Shown here: positions 24,034 to 33,193 of the stretch, piece after piece
Numbering within the stretch: the first letter of the stretch is position 1
Layout: each line of letters begins with the position of its first letter
Assembly (NCBI RefSeq): GCF_947494015.1
Contig: NZ_CANLTL010000016.1
Span: 47,032 to 111,031, forward strand
From: an uncultured Cellulomonas sp.
Lineage (GTDB): Bacteria; Actinomycetota; Actinomycetes; Actinomycetales; Cellulomonadaceae
DNA length: 64,000 nt
Direction of reading: 5' to 3'
Position numbers and translations under genes: made by a program
Notes under the pieces: generated by a model
Database searches by the model: none
Told to the model about the DNA's origin: nothing
What the model saw: the letters and a program-made list of their open reading frames with translations, nothing else

Positions 24034-24240
24034 TCAGCGGGTGGCGACCAGCTTCTCCTCGCGAGTCGCCACGCTGCGGGCGCCGAGCATGCCGGTCACG
24101 GCCGCGATTGCGGCGCCGAGCAGCATGCCGAAGAAGCCCCACCACGCAGCGGAGCTGGCGGTGTCAGCGACCTCATCGGCCTGCGCGCGCACGTCGTCGG
24201 TGAAGTCCTCGGCCTGGTCCGGCGCGGCGGCTGCCGTTCG
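24034..24240 (-). pseudogene. C-terminal remnant of a small membrane protein
   Basis: The frame encodes AEDFTDDVRAQADEVADTAS followed by the transmembrane helix WWGFFGMLLGAAIAAVTGML and a basic end. This is a typical C-terminus of actinobacterial one- or two-helix membrane proteins, but upstream of about 24240 the frame becomes Arg-rich noise without a start. The front half is lost. Confidence 0.5.
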
Positions 24241-24467
24241 GTGGCGGTCACGGAGACGGCGAATCGTGGCCCGGTGCGCTGACCGGGTCTGAGTTGGCCG
24301 GTCAATCTCGGGTGGTAGCCCCGGACGGGGTCGCTCGTGTTGCGGCTTGCCCACCGGAGGGTTTGGTGTGGCTTCCGTATGGAGTGTTTCCGGTCCGGGT
24401 CCCGCTGAGTGTGGTTCACGGAGCTGAGGTCGGCATGCAGAAGATGCACGAGCGGGAGCGTCGCGCG

Positions 24468-24716
24468 GTGACGCTGCTCACGTTCGTGTTCGTGTGGAAC
24501 GACTACCTCGGCCCGCTGATCTACCTGCGCAGGCCCGAGCTGTGGACCATCCAGATCGGTCTGAAGAGCTTCATCGGGCAGTACAACGCCGAGTACGCGC
24601 TGATCATGACCGGGTCGGTCCTGTCGGTCCTGTCGGTCCTGCCGATTGCGATCATCTTCCTGCTCGGTCAGCGGTACTTCATCGCGGGCATCGCGACGAG
24701 CGGGTTGAAGGGATGA
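24468..24716 (+). pseudogene. 3' fragment of a sugar ABC transporter permease (MalG/CUT1 type)
   Basis: VTLLTFVFVWNDYLGPLIYL, then SLKSFIGQYNAEYALIMTGS-like text and LPIAIIFLLGQRYFIAGIAT with a terminal SGLKG are the last quarter of a CUT1 permease, in which the EAA loop should precede FVFVWNDYL. The EAA loop and all earlier helices are missing. The break lies near 24440-24470. Confidence 0.75.
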
Positions 24717-24877
24717 GCACGGTCGCGAGCGGTACCAGGCAGGCGAGCACCGGTCGGGCCCACGAGGCGTTCGAGCTGGTCTTCGGCTCCGCCTACGTCG
24801 CCGACGACGCGGTGGTGATCGGGTTCGATCCGGATCAGCGTCGCGGGGGAACTGTGCTGGGCGGCAGGTGTGCGTGA
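24713..24877 (+). pseudogene. 5' fragment of the gene following the permease
   Basis: ATG 24713 overlaps the permease stop, as in a real operon. 54 residues (STVASGTRQASTGRAHEAFE ...) then a stop. In CUT1 operons the next gene is often a glycoside hydrolase, so this may be its first exon-sized remnant. The match is too short to name. Confidence 0.45.
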
Positions 24878-24888
24878 GCGATCGACGC

Positions 24889-24924
24889 GTGAGGGAGGCG
24901 GGGCTCTTGCCCCGCCTCCCTCAC
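24889..24924. terminator. strong stem-loop terminator
   Basis: Perfect 15-bp stem (GTGAGGGAGGCGGGG / CCCCGCCTCCCTCAC) with a 6-base loop, between convergent coding regions. Confidence 0.85.
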
Positions 24925-24943
24925 TTGGTGGTGCGCGTCCGGA

Positions 24944-25210
24944 TCAGGTGCCCGGCTTGGTGACGCCGAACATGAACAGGCGCCGCTCGATGTCGTAGTA
25001 CACGGTCTCGGTGGAGCGCAGCACGTCCTGGAGGTTGTCGGCGTCGTCGGCGGTGAGGGTGATGATCTCTTCCCAGGCGCCCTGGTCCAGCACCAGCTGC
25101 AGGTACCAGGTGCCGGCCGAGCCGGCGTCGCCGGCTCGGAAGCTGAACTGGTAGTGGCTGAGCTGGCGGACCTTGATGCTGTCGTCGGTGACGCGGGTCG
25201 TGTCGGCCAC
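24944..25210 (-). CDS. hypothetical protein, 88 aa
   Basis: GTG 25210 with AAGGAGA upstream. The product is an all-beta or alpha/beta soluble protein: VRQLSHYQFSFRAGDAGSAG, WYLQLVLDQGAWEEIITLTA, DDADNLQDVLRSTETVYYDI. No Cys. Found 46 bp after another small gene on the same strand with which it probably forms an operon. I do not recognise the family. Confidence 0.7.
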   Translation of the reverse strand: MADTTRVTDDSIKVRQLSHYQFSFRAGDAGSAGTWYLQLVLDQGAWEEIITLTADDADNLQDVLRSTETVYYDIERRLFMFGVTKPGT

Positions 25211-25256
25211 GAGGATCTCCTTCGGTGAGGGTGACGGGTTGTCGTGAGGGCCTGGG

Positions 25257-25472
25257 CTACAGCCCGAGCTTGCCACCCATGCCGCCGAGGCCACCGGCGC
25301 CGCCGGTGAGCTTGGCGATGAGGTCCTGCGGGTCCAGGCCGAGCTTGGAAAGCAGCCCGGCGTGCTGGTCGGTGTCGACCTGGTCGGGCAACTCGGCGTC
25401 TGCCTTTTCGGCGGCGCCCTGGTCACCTCGGCTACGCAGCAACTCGAGGATCTGAGACTTGTCGAACTTCAT
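25257..25472 (-). CDS. small hypothetical protein with a Gly-rich tail, 71 aa
   Basis: ATG 25472 with GGGAGGT upstream. Helical start KFDKSQILELLRSRGDQGAA, an acidic middle (LPDQVDTDQHAGLLSKLGLD) and a Gly/Leu-rich end (LTGGAGGLGGMGGKLGL). It resembles small actinobacterial proteins with a stress or membrane-associated role, but no domain can be named. Confidence 0.65.
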   Translation of the reverse strand: MKFDKSQILELLRSRGDQGAAEKADAELPDQVDTDQHAGLLSKLGLDPQDLIAKLTGGAGGLGGMGGKLGL

Positions 25473-25877
25473 GGCGTCTACCTCCCAGCTGTAGGGGTCC
25501 ATGGTTATTCGGTGGGGCGGGTGCCACCGCCCTGGCTTGTCGTGCAGGTCGGCGGTGGTGACGGCCCGGTTGACAGATCGGTGATTTCGCGGCCACCGTC
25601 GTGCCAGTCCACCATCTCGGTGCAGGTTGCGCTTGTGGGGGGCGCAAGGGACTGACCCTCACCGCCGAGGGTGTCACTAGCCTCGGGTGCCGATCTCACT
25701 GGCGTCACTGAGCGGACTCCGCAACCGGTGGTTTGCGGGCAGAGGAGCGGGGGGCGGGCAGCGTTGCACCGGCATGGGCGCTTCGCGGCCGTAGTCGTGG
25801 CACAGTTGTGGCGCCGCGGCCGCGTGCGGGGCGCCGCCGCGGCTCAGCGGCTGCCGACGCCCGCAAGGAGGCTCACC
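25473..25877. other. divergent promoter interval
   Basis: No gene. This region separates two divergently transcribed small genes and must hold both promoters; no convincing -35/-10 pair was fixed by eye. Confidence 0.5.
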
Positions 25878-26156
25878 ATGACGTTCGCCAGCACGCCCGA
25901 ACCTGTCGTTTCCGGCGTTCCGTACCCGGTGAGTGCCGTGGACGGCGAGCCGGTGCGCGATCTGACCGATCTGTTGGGCACGGTGTCTATTGTGATCGAC
26001 AAGAACGGCACGCCCTACGTGATCGAGGGTGAGGGCACCGACCGCGACGGCGTGGTCCGGCTGCATGAGAAGAGTGGCAAGGGCGGCAAGGACCTTCGGG
26101 TGTGGAACATCTACCCGGGTCTCGACGGCGGATTCCAGGCCGAGACAACCATCTGA
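25878..26156 (+). CDS. hypothetical protein, 92 aa
   Basis: ATG 25878 with AAGGAG at 25865. Beta-rich soluble protein (VSIVIDKNGTPYVIEGEGTD, GGKDLRVWNIYPGLDGGFQA). No signal peptide or Cys. Family not recognised; resembles short proteins with a PRC- or OB-like strand pattern. Confidence 0.65.
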   Translation: MTFASTPEPVVSGVPYPVSAVDGEPVRDLTDLLGTVSIVIDKNGTPYVIEGEGTDRDGVVRLHEKSGKGGKDLRVWNIYPGLDGGFQAETTI

Positions 26157-26351
26157 GCGGTCCTGCTGTGCGGGCGACGACCCCGCGCAGCATCTCAGCC
26201 ATCGAGGCTAGGCCGTCGTCGCAGGAGCCGGGGGCTCGGGTCGGCGTGCCGGCGAGTGACACGCCCTAGTTGCGGCTCCCGCCGCGGAGGGTGGTCGCGC
26301 GTGTCGAGACCGCCCAGCCGTGAGCAGCAGATCGGCGGCTCAGGGGGGCGC

Positions 26352-26420
26352 TTACAGGTAGCGGCGGGCCACAGCGATCGCGTCAGCGCGTGTGTTGACA
26401 CCGAGTTTTCGGGTACTGAA
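26352..26420 (-). pseudogene. last turn of a LuxR-type HTH regulator
   Basis: The frame reads RKLGVNTRADAIAVARRYL then stop, the conserved recognition-helix end of NarL/FixJ response regulators (cf. YRKLGVxTRaeAvxxAr). Everything upstream is gone; the fragment abuts a different gene tail at about 26420. Confidence 0.65.
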
Positions 26421-26551
26421 TCGACACGGCCGGCGACCTAGCGCTCGTCGTAATCATCGTCGGGCTGGTGGTGGTCGCGGCGTCCCAGACGAACCCCTTC
26501 TGGACCGCCGCCGCCCGTCAGTTCGGGCACGCCCCGGCCGAGAAGGTGTGA
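26420..26551 (+). pseudogene. tail of a small membrane protein
   Basis: After a stop at 26417 the frame encodes GDLALVVIIVGLVVVAASQT then NPFWTAAARQFGHAPAEKV and TGA, one transmembrane helix plus a basic tail, with no start codon. Its stop lies 5 bp before the GntR start, so it was probably the partner gene of that regulator before truncation. Confidence 0.4.
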
Positions 26552-26556
26552 GGGCA

Positions 26557-26940
26557 GTGGAGATCGAGGTTGATACCCGCAGCCCGGTCCCGCACTACGA
26601 GCAGATCCGCTCGCAGATCACGCGACTGGTGCTGACGGGGGCGCTGCCTGAGGGCACGCGGCTACCGCCGATCCGCCACCTCGCGGGTCATCTCGGGCTG
26701 TCCAACGGCGCCGTGGCACGCGCCTACCGCGAGCTGGAGCGAGAAGGGAAAGTCGTCACCGCCGGGAAGAAGGGCACCACGGTCGCTCCGACGGACGACC
26801 GTGAGCAGACCGACGGACACGACAAGGACCGCGCCAAGGAGCTGGCCGATGCAGCAAGCACCTACGCCATCACCGCGCACCGCCTCGGCTACACCCTCGA
26901 TGCCGCCGGCGCCGCACTGCGCAAGGCAATGACACCGTGA
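26557..26940 (+). CDS. GntR-family transcriptional regulator (YtrA-like, short)
   Basis: 127 residues from GTG 26557. A winged helix at 5-72: SPVPHYEQIRSQITRLVLTG, LPPIRHLAGHLGLSNGAVAR, ELEREGKVVTAGKKGT. The remaining 50 residues are helical (AKELADAASTYAITAHRLGY), too short for a FadR or HutC effector domain and like the YtrA subfamily, whose members usually control adjacent ABC transporters. No transporter remains here, only fragments. Confidence 0.85.
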   Translation: MEIEVDTRSPVPHYEQIRSQITRLVLTGALPEGTRLPPIRHLAGHLGLSNGAVARAYRELEREGKVVTAGKKGTTVAPTDDREQTDGHDKDRAKELADAASTYAITAHRLGYTLDAAGAALRKAMTP

Positions 26941-27131
26941 GCCAGAGGCAGGGGACCGATCCAGACGTAACCAGCCAGGACACCGAGCCCGACGACTCGG
27001 AGCGTCAGATGCGTCGATCCCTCGTGCTGATCCGCCTGGGTGCCGTCAGGGCCCGGCGCGCGAATCCGCGCCTGCCTGCCCGCCCCTTCTTACTGGAGTC
27101 CGCCCGGGCTGTCCGTAGCCCTCGACGGTGA
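26937..27131 (+). CDS. possible small Arg-rich protein coupled to the GntR gene
   Basis: GTG 26937 overlaps the GntR stop. 64 residues, first half acidic (TDPDVTSQDTEPDDSERQ), second half Arg/Ala-rich. It may be genuine because of the overlap, or a chance continuation. No motif. Confidence 0.35.
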   Translation: MSQRQGTDPDVTSQDTEPDDSERQMRRSLVLIRLGAVRARRANPRLPARPFLLESARAVRSPRR

Positions 27132-27150
27132 GCGATCAGGTGCTCGCGGC

Positions 27151-29021
27151 TCAGCGGGCGCGCCACCTGCGGTGGCCAGCGGCGTACTCCTCGACGTCGA
27201 GGTAGCCCGCGCGTTGCAGCGCGGCCAGGACCGTGTCGAAGTCGTCGTCGCTGACGTCGGTCAGGTGGAGCGTGTGCACGGGCCCGGACTGTGACAGGTG
27301 GCATGCCAGGTACACCACGAGCCGGGCGTCGTCGAGTAGCCGATGTTCGACGGTCGCCTGCAGTCGGCTCCAGTCGCGGGCTGCGGCCCACTGTGCGTAC
27401 TCGGGGTGTTGGTCGATGACGTCGTTCCGCCGCCTGAGCGGGGCCGGCGGGGTTGGTGCGGGCAGCAGGGACGGCTGCCGGGACGTGTGGTGTGGCGTCT
27501 GCCGGGAGGCTGCGGCATGCAGTCGCACCATCAGTGCCGGGGTGCCCCTCGTGGTCGAGGATGCCGTTGTCGCGCCAACGCGGGCGGGAGTGGGGGAGTG
27601 AGCGTGCGGTGGCGGGCCCTTGACCCGCCCGGATCGTCCGCGCGGCTGCAGCGCCTTGGCGGTGGGTTCGGCCGCGGGCCGCTGCCCGACTCGGGTCAGG
27701 GGATGCACCCGTTCTTTGCCTGGAGCGTGCACACCCCAGAACCACACCCACCCGGCGCGCCGCAGCGTCCGCAGGTAGGGACTGAGTAAGTCATGTGCGT
27801 CCTGTCCGGTGAAGCTGGTGGGCTCCATCAGGTGCACGAGCGTGCGGACGTCTGTCTGCTTGGTGCCCTGCTCGCAGAGCGCGTGCAGGACCCGCCATCG
27901 CCACTGGGACGGCGCGGTCCCTAGCGTCAGCTCGGCTTCGGTGCCAGTGGCGTCGACCACGCTCGGCAGCGGTCCGTACGCCGCCTCGGCAGCGGCCCGC
28001 TCGGCGGCCCACTGCAGCTCGCGTTCCGCCATGCGTGCGGCGAGGTCACGGGCGGCGGCAAGCACGAGCTCGCGGCGAGCTTGCGCTTCGGCGAAGGCCT
28101 GCTCGGCAGCGGCCTGCTCGGCGCGGCGGGCCGCGGCCCGCCTGACCCAGCCGGCGTGGTCGGCGGCTGCCTGCTCCAGCTGACGGCGGGTGCCGGGCAC
28201 GTCGATGACCCCGCCGGGTGCTCGCAGGTGGTCCAAGTCCCAGCGCTGGTGCACGTGCGCGTGGTGCCGCCCGGTGGGCGGCTCGACGCCTCGAGCGGCC
28301 AGGTGCTCCTCGACTCCTGGGCCGGTGCCCAGAGCGACGGTCTGATCCGCAGGGTCGATCAAGAGCATCGGGTGCCCGGTCGCCAGCACGGACGCGAAGA
28401 CCGAGTGCAGATGAACTTCGTCGTCTGACCGGTGCTTGGCTCGTGGGGGGTGGTCGTACCGGTGACCGCCGAACAGCCACACGTCGCGGATGCGGCGGCG
28501 GCGTAGCCGTCGTGGCGGCGCTGCCACTCGTCGGGGGTCAGGTGGGCGAACTGGACCTCGTAGGCGACACGGCGCCCGCCGAGCAGGGTCAGCAGGACGT
28601 CGGGACGCTGGCCGTTCTCGATGTCCTGGTCGTCGACGTGGACGACAGCGCCGGGCAGCTCGGTGCGCAGCCACGCGCCGATCAGGTTCTTGGCGGTGTG
28701 GTGGGCGATGGTCTCCGGGGCGTGCCTGACGGCGCCGGGCCGGTGGGCGAAGTGGTCGCGCCGGGTCTTACCGCGCACGACGAACGACGGGTCGGGGCAG
28801 TCAGCGATCGGGCACACCAGGTACCCGGCGCGCACCGCGCCGCGAACGGCGTCGGCTTGCCCGCGTTCAAGGTGGACTAGCGGGGAGCCGGGTGGCAGGC
28901 GGGTGTCGCGGGCGAAAACCTGCGCGCTGGTGGTTTCCGCGTGCACGCGGCGCCGGTGTGAATGGCCGTCGCTCAGTCCGTCGACGATCGGCGCATCTGT
29001 CGTTGTCGCGGCGGGCAGCAT
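27151..29021 (-). pseudogene. CoiA-like competence/nuclease-domain protein with one frameshift
   Basis: Two overlapping minus-strand frames make one protein. The upstream frame (from 29021) has LVCPIADCPDPSFVVRGKTR, RDHFAHRPGAVRHAPETIAH and RPDVLLTLLGGRRVAYEVQF, the PD-(D/E)xK core (D..EVQ) of CoiA-like proteins. It is lost at a GCC run near 28498, and the sense continues in the other frame as IRDVWLFGGHRYDHP down to 27151. Restoring one base gives an unbroken protein of roughly 620 residues with an Ala/Arg/Glu-rich coiled coil (about 27950-28150) and a C-terminal winged-helix-like end. CoiA-type proteins assist DNA uptake or recombination. It may be a true frameshift, a slippery repeat or a sequencing error. 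Confidence 0.7.
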
Positions 29022-29407
29022 GGCCGGATCCCAGCACAGGGACGGCTGCGCCGTTCAGGCCCAATCAGGTGAACTTTCCCCGTACAGGGGAACCGGTGAG
29101 TTAAGGACCACGTCCGGGAGGCGTCACCTCGGCCGCCATCGCTCCCGGGGCGCTCTGCGCTAGACAGCCTTGACGCGCTCGGCTCGGAGGACTGGGACGC
29201 CGAGGTGGTGACCGCGCTTACCGCGAGACCGTGCACGGCCGGCGCGGACGCGCGCGACGTCCCTACGGGCGGCGACGCGCGCCGGTTGGGTGCGGGCGCC
29301 GGTGGGGTCCCGTCGTCCAGCTGTGGGCGGGGCCGGCCGTTGCGGAGCACGGCGCCGTCCACAGGTGGGCGAGGCGCTTGGTGTGATGACGCCGGGCGTG
29401 GACCGGG

Positions 29408-29749
29408 TCAGCGCGCGGTGGCGTCGGGCGTGCTGGGTGCGGGGGAGTCCTGCGGGCCGTCGGCTGTGCGCCGGGCGCGGCCGCGCGGTGCGGCGCCGCG
29501 CTTGCGCCGCGTCGTCGACGTGGGGGCGGTGATTCCGAAGGTGCGGAGTTCTTCGGTGCTCCACCCGACTCGCTGCGCATCGAGGACGGCGCGGCTTGCC
29601 GCGCTTTCCGCTTCCTCGAGCTGTGCGGCCAGGTCGCTCACGCGGTTGGCGGCGTCGACGGCCGTGTCGAGGGCGGCGAGCCGGGTGTCGAGTGCTGCCT
29701 GAGCGGCCTGCCGGACGGCGGCCCGGTCGAGGTTTGTCGCGTTCTTCAT
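29408..29749 (-). CDS. small coiled-coil protein of the mobilisation cassette
   Basis: 113 residues from ATG 29749. KNATNLDRAAVRQAAQAALD and AAQLEEAESAASRAVLDAQR form a continuous amphipathic helix, then WSTEELRTFGI and a basic, Pro/Thr-rich tail. Divergently transcribed from the MobC-like gene across the candidate oriT. Proteins of this form accompany relaxases in actinobacterial mobilisable plasmids and may bind DNA or form part of the relaxosome. A longer overlapping frame (29160-29879) is rejected as a shadow. Confidence 0.6.
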   Translation of the reverse strand: MKNATNLDRAAVRQAAQAALDTRLAALDTAVDAANRVSDLAAQLEEAESAASRAVLDAQRVGWSTEELRTFGITAPTSTTRRKRGAAPRGRARRTADGPQDSPAPSTPDATAR

Positions 29750-29799
29750 AGCCCGAATGTATCGCGGCTCCATGCGGAGCAGCCAGGGTCGGCGCTGTG

Positions 29800-29865
29800 C
29801 TTGCTACAGCAGAGCAAGTTATACGGTTAGGTGCCCTAACCGCGTCCGGCGCTGGCGCGCCGGAC
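29800..29865. other. candidate origin of transfer (three stacked inverted repeats)
   Basis: Three perfect inverted repeats lie in a row: CTTGCT/AGCAAG (29800-29818), CGGTTAGG/CCTAACCG with a TGC loop (29824-29842) and GTCCGGCGC/GCGCCGGAC with a TGGC loop (29844-29865). They occupy the intergenic space between divergent mobilisation genes, where oriT normally lies. The nic site is not identified. Confidence 0.6.
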
Positions 29866-29977
29866 CCAAGGGAGGCCACACTGTGTGTGGTCCACGCGGG
29901 TGCGTGGTCGTTGCACTGGGCTGACAGGCGGTGAGCGTCTCGCGGCGCTGACAGACGGCAGGGACGGAGGCGTGGCG

Positions 29978-30520
29978 ATGAGCGGTGAGGACCGCATCGC
30001 GCAGGACGCCACCGCTGTTGCGCGCCGCGGCGCGCGCCGTCGCAACATCACCGAGCCGGGCGGTCGGACGCTGCGCACGGTGGTGAAGATGAACGCCGAG
30101 GAGAAGGCGTACGTCACGGCGTTGGCGCGGCAGCAGAAGATCAGCGTGCCGGCGTTGTTCATGCGCGCCGTCGTGACCGGTGGCACGGACGCGGCTGCGC
30201 GGTACGAGCAGCTGCGCGAGGAGCTCGCCGCCGCACGCCGGGTGCTGGTCGGCCTGGCAGCGAACGTCAACCAGCTGGCGCGTCAGGCGAACGCCCATGC
30301 TGCGGGGGACCCGGCGCCGGCGGTGACGGTCGCGCAGTTGCGCGCCGCCGCGGACGCGGTGCACCGCGTCGTGGAGCGCATCGACGCGCTCACGTCCCGT
30401 GTCGCGCCGACGAGCGCGGACACAGACGGTGCGGTCGACGTCGACGCCGATGACGACGAGGAGTGGGAGGCCGGGGTCGAGCATGACGGCCCCGGCACCG
30501 GGGACGGTGGCGCGTCGTGA
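29978..30520 (+). CDS. MobC-like relaxosome accessory protein
   Basis: 180 residues from ATG 29978 (GGACGGAGG upstream). A ribbon-helix-helix-like start (TLRTVVKMNAEEKAYVTALA RQ), then LFMRAVVTGG and the MobC signature VLVGLAANVNQLARQANAHA. The C-terminus is Asp/Glu-rich. MobC proteins melt DNA at oriT and help the relaxase nick. Its stop overlaps the relaxase GTG (GTGA), so they are made together. Confidence 0.85.
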   Translation: MSGEDRIAQDATAVARRGARRRNITEPGGRTLRTVVKMNAEEKAYVTALARQQKISVPALFMRAVVTGGTDAAARYEQLREELAAARRVLVGLAANVNQLARQANAHAAGDPAPAVTVAQLRAAADAVHRVVERIDALTSRVAPTSADTDGAVDVDADDDEEWEAGVEHDGPGTGDGGAS

Positions 30521-32247
30521 TCAGCAAGGTCATCAAAGGCAGCAACATGCACAGCTTGGTGCGCTACCTGACCGGGCCGGGGCGGGCGAACGAGCACACC
30601 AACCCGCACCTGGTCGGGTCGTCGGGGACGCTCGCGCAGGAGTACGCCGGCACGGAGTGGGGGCCGGGTAAGAACGGGGAGCTGTCGATCATCCTCGACG
30701 GTGACTGGCGCCGGGTGCGGCGCGAGCAGGGGTTGCCGCTGTCGTCGGAGAAGGACGAGAAGGTCCGCGGGGTCGCGCGCGGTGAGCACGTGTTCCACGT
30801 GTCGTTGTCGCTGGACCCGACGGAGGGGAAGCTGACCGACGAGGCGTGGGCGACCATCGCTGCCGAGTACGTCGACGCGATGGACTTCGCTGGCCCGGCG
30901 ACCGCGGCGTCGGGGCGTGCGCAGTGCCAGTGGATCGCGGTGCATCACGGCGCGACGAGGAACGGTGGGGACCACGTCCACCTGGCGGTGAACCTGGTCC
31001 GCGCGGACGGCACGCGTGCGTCGGTCTACAACGACTACAAGCGCTCGCGCACCGTCGTCGACGCGATCGAGGCGCGGCACGGTCTTCGGCGTGTGAAGGA
31101 CCGCGCCGCCGAGAACGGCCTGCCCGGGTACAGCCAGGCAGAGGCGGCGCGCGCGCAGCGCACCGGTGCGACTGAGCGGGACACCGCGGCGCTCGCGCGG
31201 CGGCTGCGGTCGGCTGCGGCGGTGTCGACGTCGGAGGCCGAGTACGTGCGGTCGGTGCGGCTCGCCGGTGTGCTGGTGCGTCCCCGGTACGCACCGCAGA
31301 GCACCGACCAGGTGCGCGGGTACGCGGTGGCGATGCCGCCGGCGCCGGGGGAGCGGCCGGTGTGGCGGGCACCGTCGAAGATCGACCGGGTCCTTGGTTT
31401 GGGGCAGCTGCGCGCCCGGTGGGGAGCAGCACCGGATGGGTCGGACGCGGCGGGGCAGGACGCGGTCGCGGTGTGGCGGCACGCCACCACCGCGACGGCG
31501 CCGACGGGTGCGTCGAAGTGGACGTCGATGCGCGCGATGCCCCCGGAGGCGGCGGCGCAGCTAAGCGCGCTCACGGCCCGGTTGGCGAAGGTCGACCAGG
31601 TCGACCGGGTCGCGTGGCAGGCCGCCGCGCGCGAGGCGAGTTTCGTGTTCGCGCGGTGGTCGCTGCAGACGGAGGGCAATCGGCCGGGGGCGTTGGCGCG
31701 CGCGTCGGAGTCCCTGGCGCGGTCCGCCCAGCCGGACAAGGACCAGCGCGGCGCCAACCCCGAGCCGGGGCTGTTCGCACGCAACGCGGCCATGATGGCG
31801 CGGGCCGCGTCGCCGAACGCGGCCGCTGGGTGGTTCGCCGTGATGCGCCAGCTCGACCGCGTCACCCAGGCGGTGCAGGACGCCCACACCGCACGTGGTG
31901 AGCTCGTTGCCGGCGCCCGACTGAGCACCCGGACCGGGATGGACCTGGTCACCGTGCGCCGCGAGCTCGTCGCCGCCGGCAAGGCGCCGGGCGCGCACGT
32001 CGACGAGCACGCCGCCGACACCGTCGTGGCACCGGCTGTGCAGGCGCCGGCGCAGCGCGGCAGCAGTCCCGGCGCGGAGGACGACACCGCGGTCGACGCA
32101 GCAGCGCGCGCCGCGCGACAGGGGTTCCCCGACGCGCCTGGCGTGGGACCGGGCCGGCCCTCGGGTACCAACCCCAGCGCAGCGCCACCGGGACGCACCA
32201 CCGGCACCCCGCGACGCGACCGACGGCGCGAGGACCACGAGCTATGA
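30517..32247 (+). CDS. HUH relaxase (MobA/VirD2-like mobilisation nuclease)
   Basis: 576 residues. The N-terminal relaxase domain has KGSNMHSLVRYLTGPGRANE (candidate catalytic Tyr17) and the metal-binding motif WIAVHHGATRNGGDHVHLAV with HH at 143-144 and D-H-x-H at 152-155. The C-terminal half is Ala/Arg-rich and helical and probably binds DNA or the coupling protein. It nicks oriT and leads the strand into a recipient. No type IV coupling or secretion genes are seen, so the cassette would have to be mobilised by another element. Confidence 0.85.
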   Translation: MISKVIKGSNMHSLVRYLTGPGRANEHTNPHLVGSSGTLAQEYAGTEWGPGKNGELSIILDGDWRRVRREQGLPLSSEKDEKVRGVARGEHVFHVSLSLDPTEGKLTDEAWATIAAEYVDAMDFAGPATAASGRAQCQWIAVHHGATRNGGDHVHLAVNLVRADGTRASVYNDYKRSRTVVDAIEARHGLRRVKDRAAENGLPGYSQAEAARAQRTGATERDTAALARRLRSAAAVSTSEAEYVRSVRLAGVLVRPRYAPQSTDQVRGYAVAMPPAPGERPVWRAPSKIDRVLGLGQLRARWGAAPDGSDAAGQDAVAVWRHATTATAPTGASKWTSMRAMPPEAAAQLSALTARLAKVDQVDRVAWQAAAREASFVFARWSLQTEGNRPGALARASESLARSAQPDKDQRGANPEPGLFARNAAMMARAASPNAAAGWFAVMRQLDRVTQAVQDAHTARGELVAGARLSTRTGMDLVTVRRELVAAGKAPGAHVDEHAADTVVAPAVQAPAQRGSSPGAEDDTAVDAAARAARQGFPDAPGVGPGRPSGTNPSAAPPGRTTGTPRRDRRREDHEL

Positions 32248-32290
32248 GCACGGCCGAACGCACAGCACCGCACCACGGGGGAGAGCGACG

Positions 32291-33193
32291 ATGAGCGTCA
32301 ACGAAGAGGACGAGATGCTGGGCGATGTGGACCGGATGGTCCGCACTGGCGTGATGGCTGCAGGGCAGATCGCCGAGCGCGGGGCGCGGGTGAGTGCGGA
32401 GCGCGACCGCGTCGCGCTCGAGCGGCAGCGCACGGGGCGGGACAGTCATGAGCGCCGTTTTGTCGCGGACCGCGACGTCGCGCGAGCGTTCCACAGTCAG
32501 GTCGGTGACCCGTCGTTCTGGGAGAAGGCGAGCCCTCAGCGGGTCGCGCAGACCTTCGCCGCGGCCTATCAGTGGCGAGGCCACGACGCTCAGGCCGCGG
32601 TCGCGCTGGAGAAGTTCAAGGAAGGGATGCTCGAGCACCGCGGCGTCGACGTCGACCACGTCCTCGCCGGCGGACTGAAGTTCGTGGGCCCGCTGCGCGA
32701 GAACGACCCGCTGGCCGAGGTGCGTCAGGACCCCGCGCGGAGGGACTTCGCCGAGTACGTGCTGGGGCGGTTCGTTGCCGGCGCCGGGACGGAGCAGGGT
32801 GGACGCAGAGAGCCCGAGGCGGACGCTGAGAAGGAGCAGCAGGCCACGGGCGAGCGCGCCCGCGGCGACGTCGACGACGTCCTCGCCAACGCTCCCGCCG
32901 ACCAGGACCGCGTCGCGGCGCAGGACGCCGCGGTGAACCGCGACCGTGCTGGGGCGGGCTCGTCAGGCGAGGCTGAGCGATCGGGCAACGACGCGCTCGA
33001 CGTCGCGGATGCCCGTGCGCCGGCCCCGGACCTGACCGGCAGCGCGGAGATCCGGCAGACGGTCGAAGAGACAGCCCAGAACTTCCCGACCTCGACCGCA
33101 GAGGCGATGCGCTCGAGCCACCCGGCAGCGCGCGCTCGGGTCGTGCGCGGGGTCAGCAGGACCAGCGGCCGCAGCCAGGACCTCGGTCGCTGA
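32291..33193 (+). CDS. hypothetical protein downstream of the relaxase
   Basis: 300 residues. The start is helical and Arg/Glu-rich (GARVSAERDRVALERQRTGR), followed by a possible globular region (VARAFHSQVGDPSFWEKASP, FAAAYQWRGHDAQAAVALEK, DFAEYVLGRFVAGAG) and a long acidic, low-complexity tail. Third gene of the mobilisation transcript, 43 bp after the relaxase. Proteins in this position are common in actinobacterial mobilisable elements, but their role is unknown. Confidence 0.65.
   Translation: MSVNEEDEMLGDVDRMVRTGVMAAGQIAERGARVSAERDRVALERQRTGRDSHERRFVADRDVARAFHSQVGDPSFWEKASPQRVAQTFAAAYQWRGHDAQAAVALEKFKEGMLEHRGVDVDHVLAGGLKFVGPLRENDPLAEVRQDPARRDFAEYVLGRFVAGAGTEQGGRREPEADAEKEQQATGERARGDVDDVLANAPADQDRVAAQDAAVNRDRAGAGSSGEAERSGNDALDVADARAPAPDLTGSAEIRQTVEETAQNFPTSTAEAMRSSHPAARARVVRGVSRTSGRSQDLGR

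Noticed and set aside
29160..29879. 239-residue minus-strand frame
   Set aside because: Overlaps the better supported coiled-coil gene at 29408-29749 and is Arg/Pro noise.
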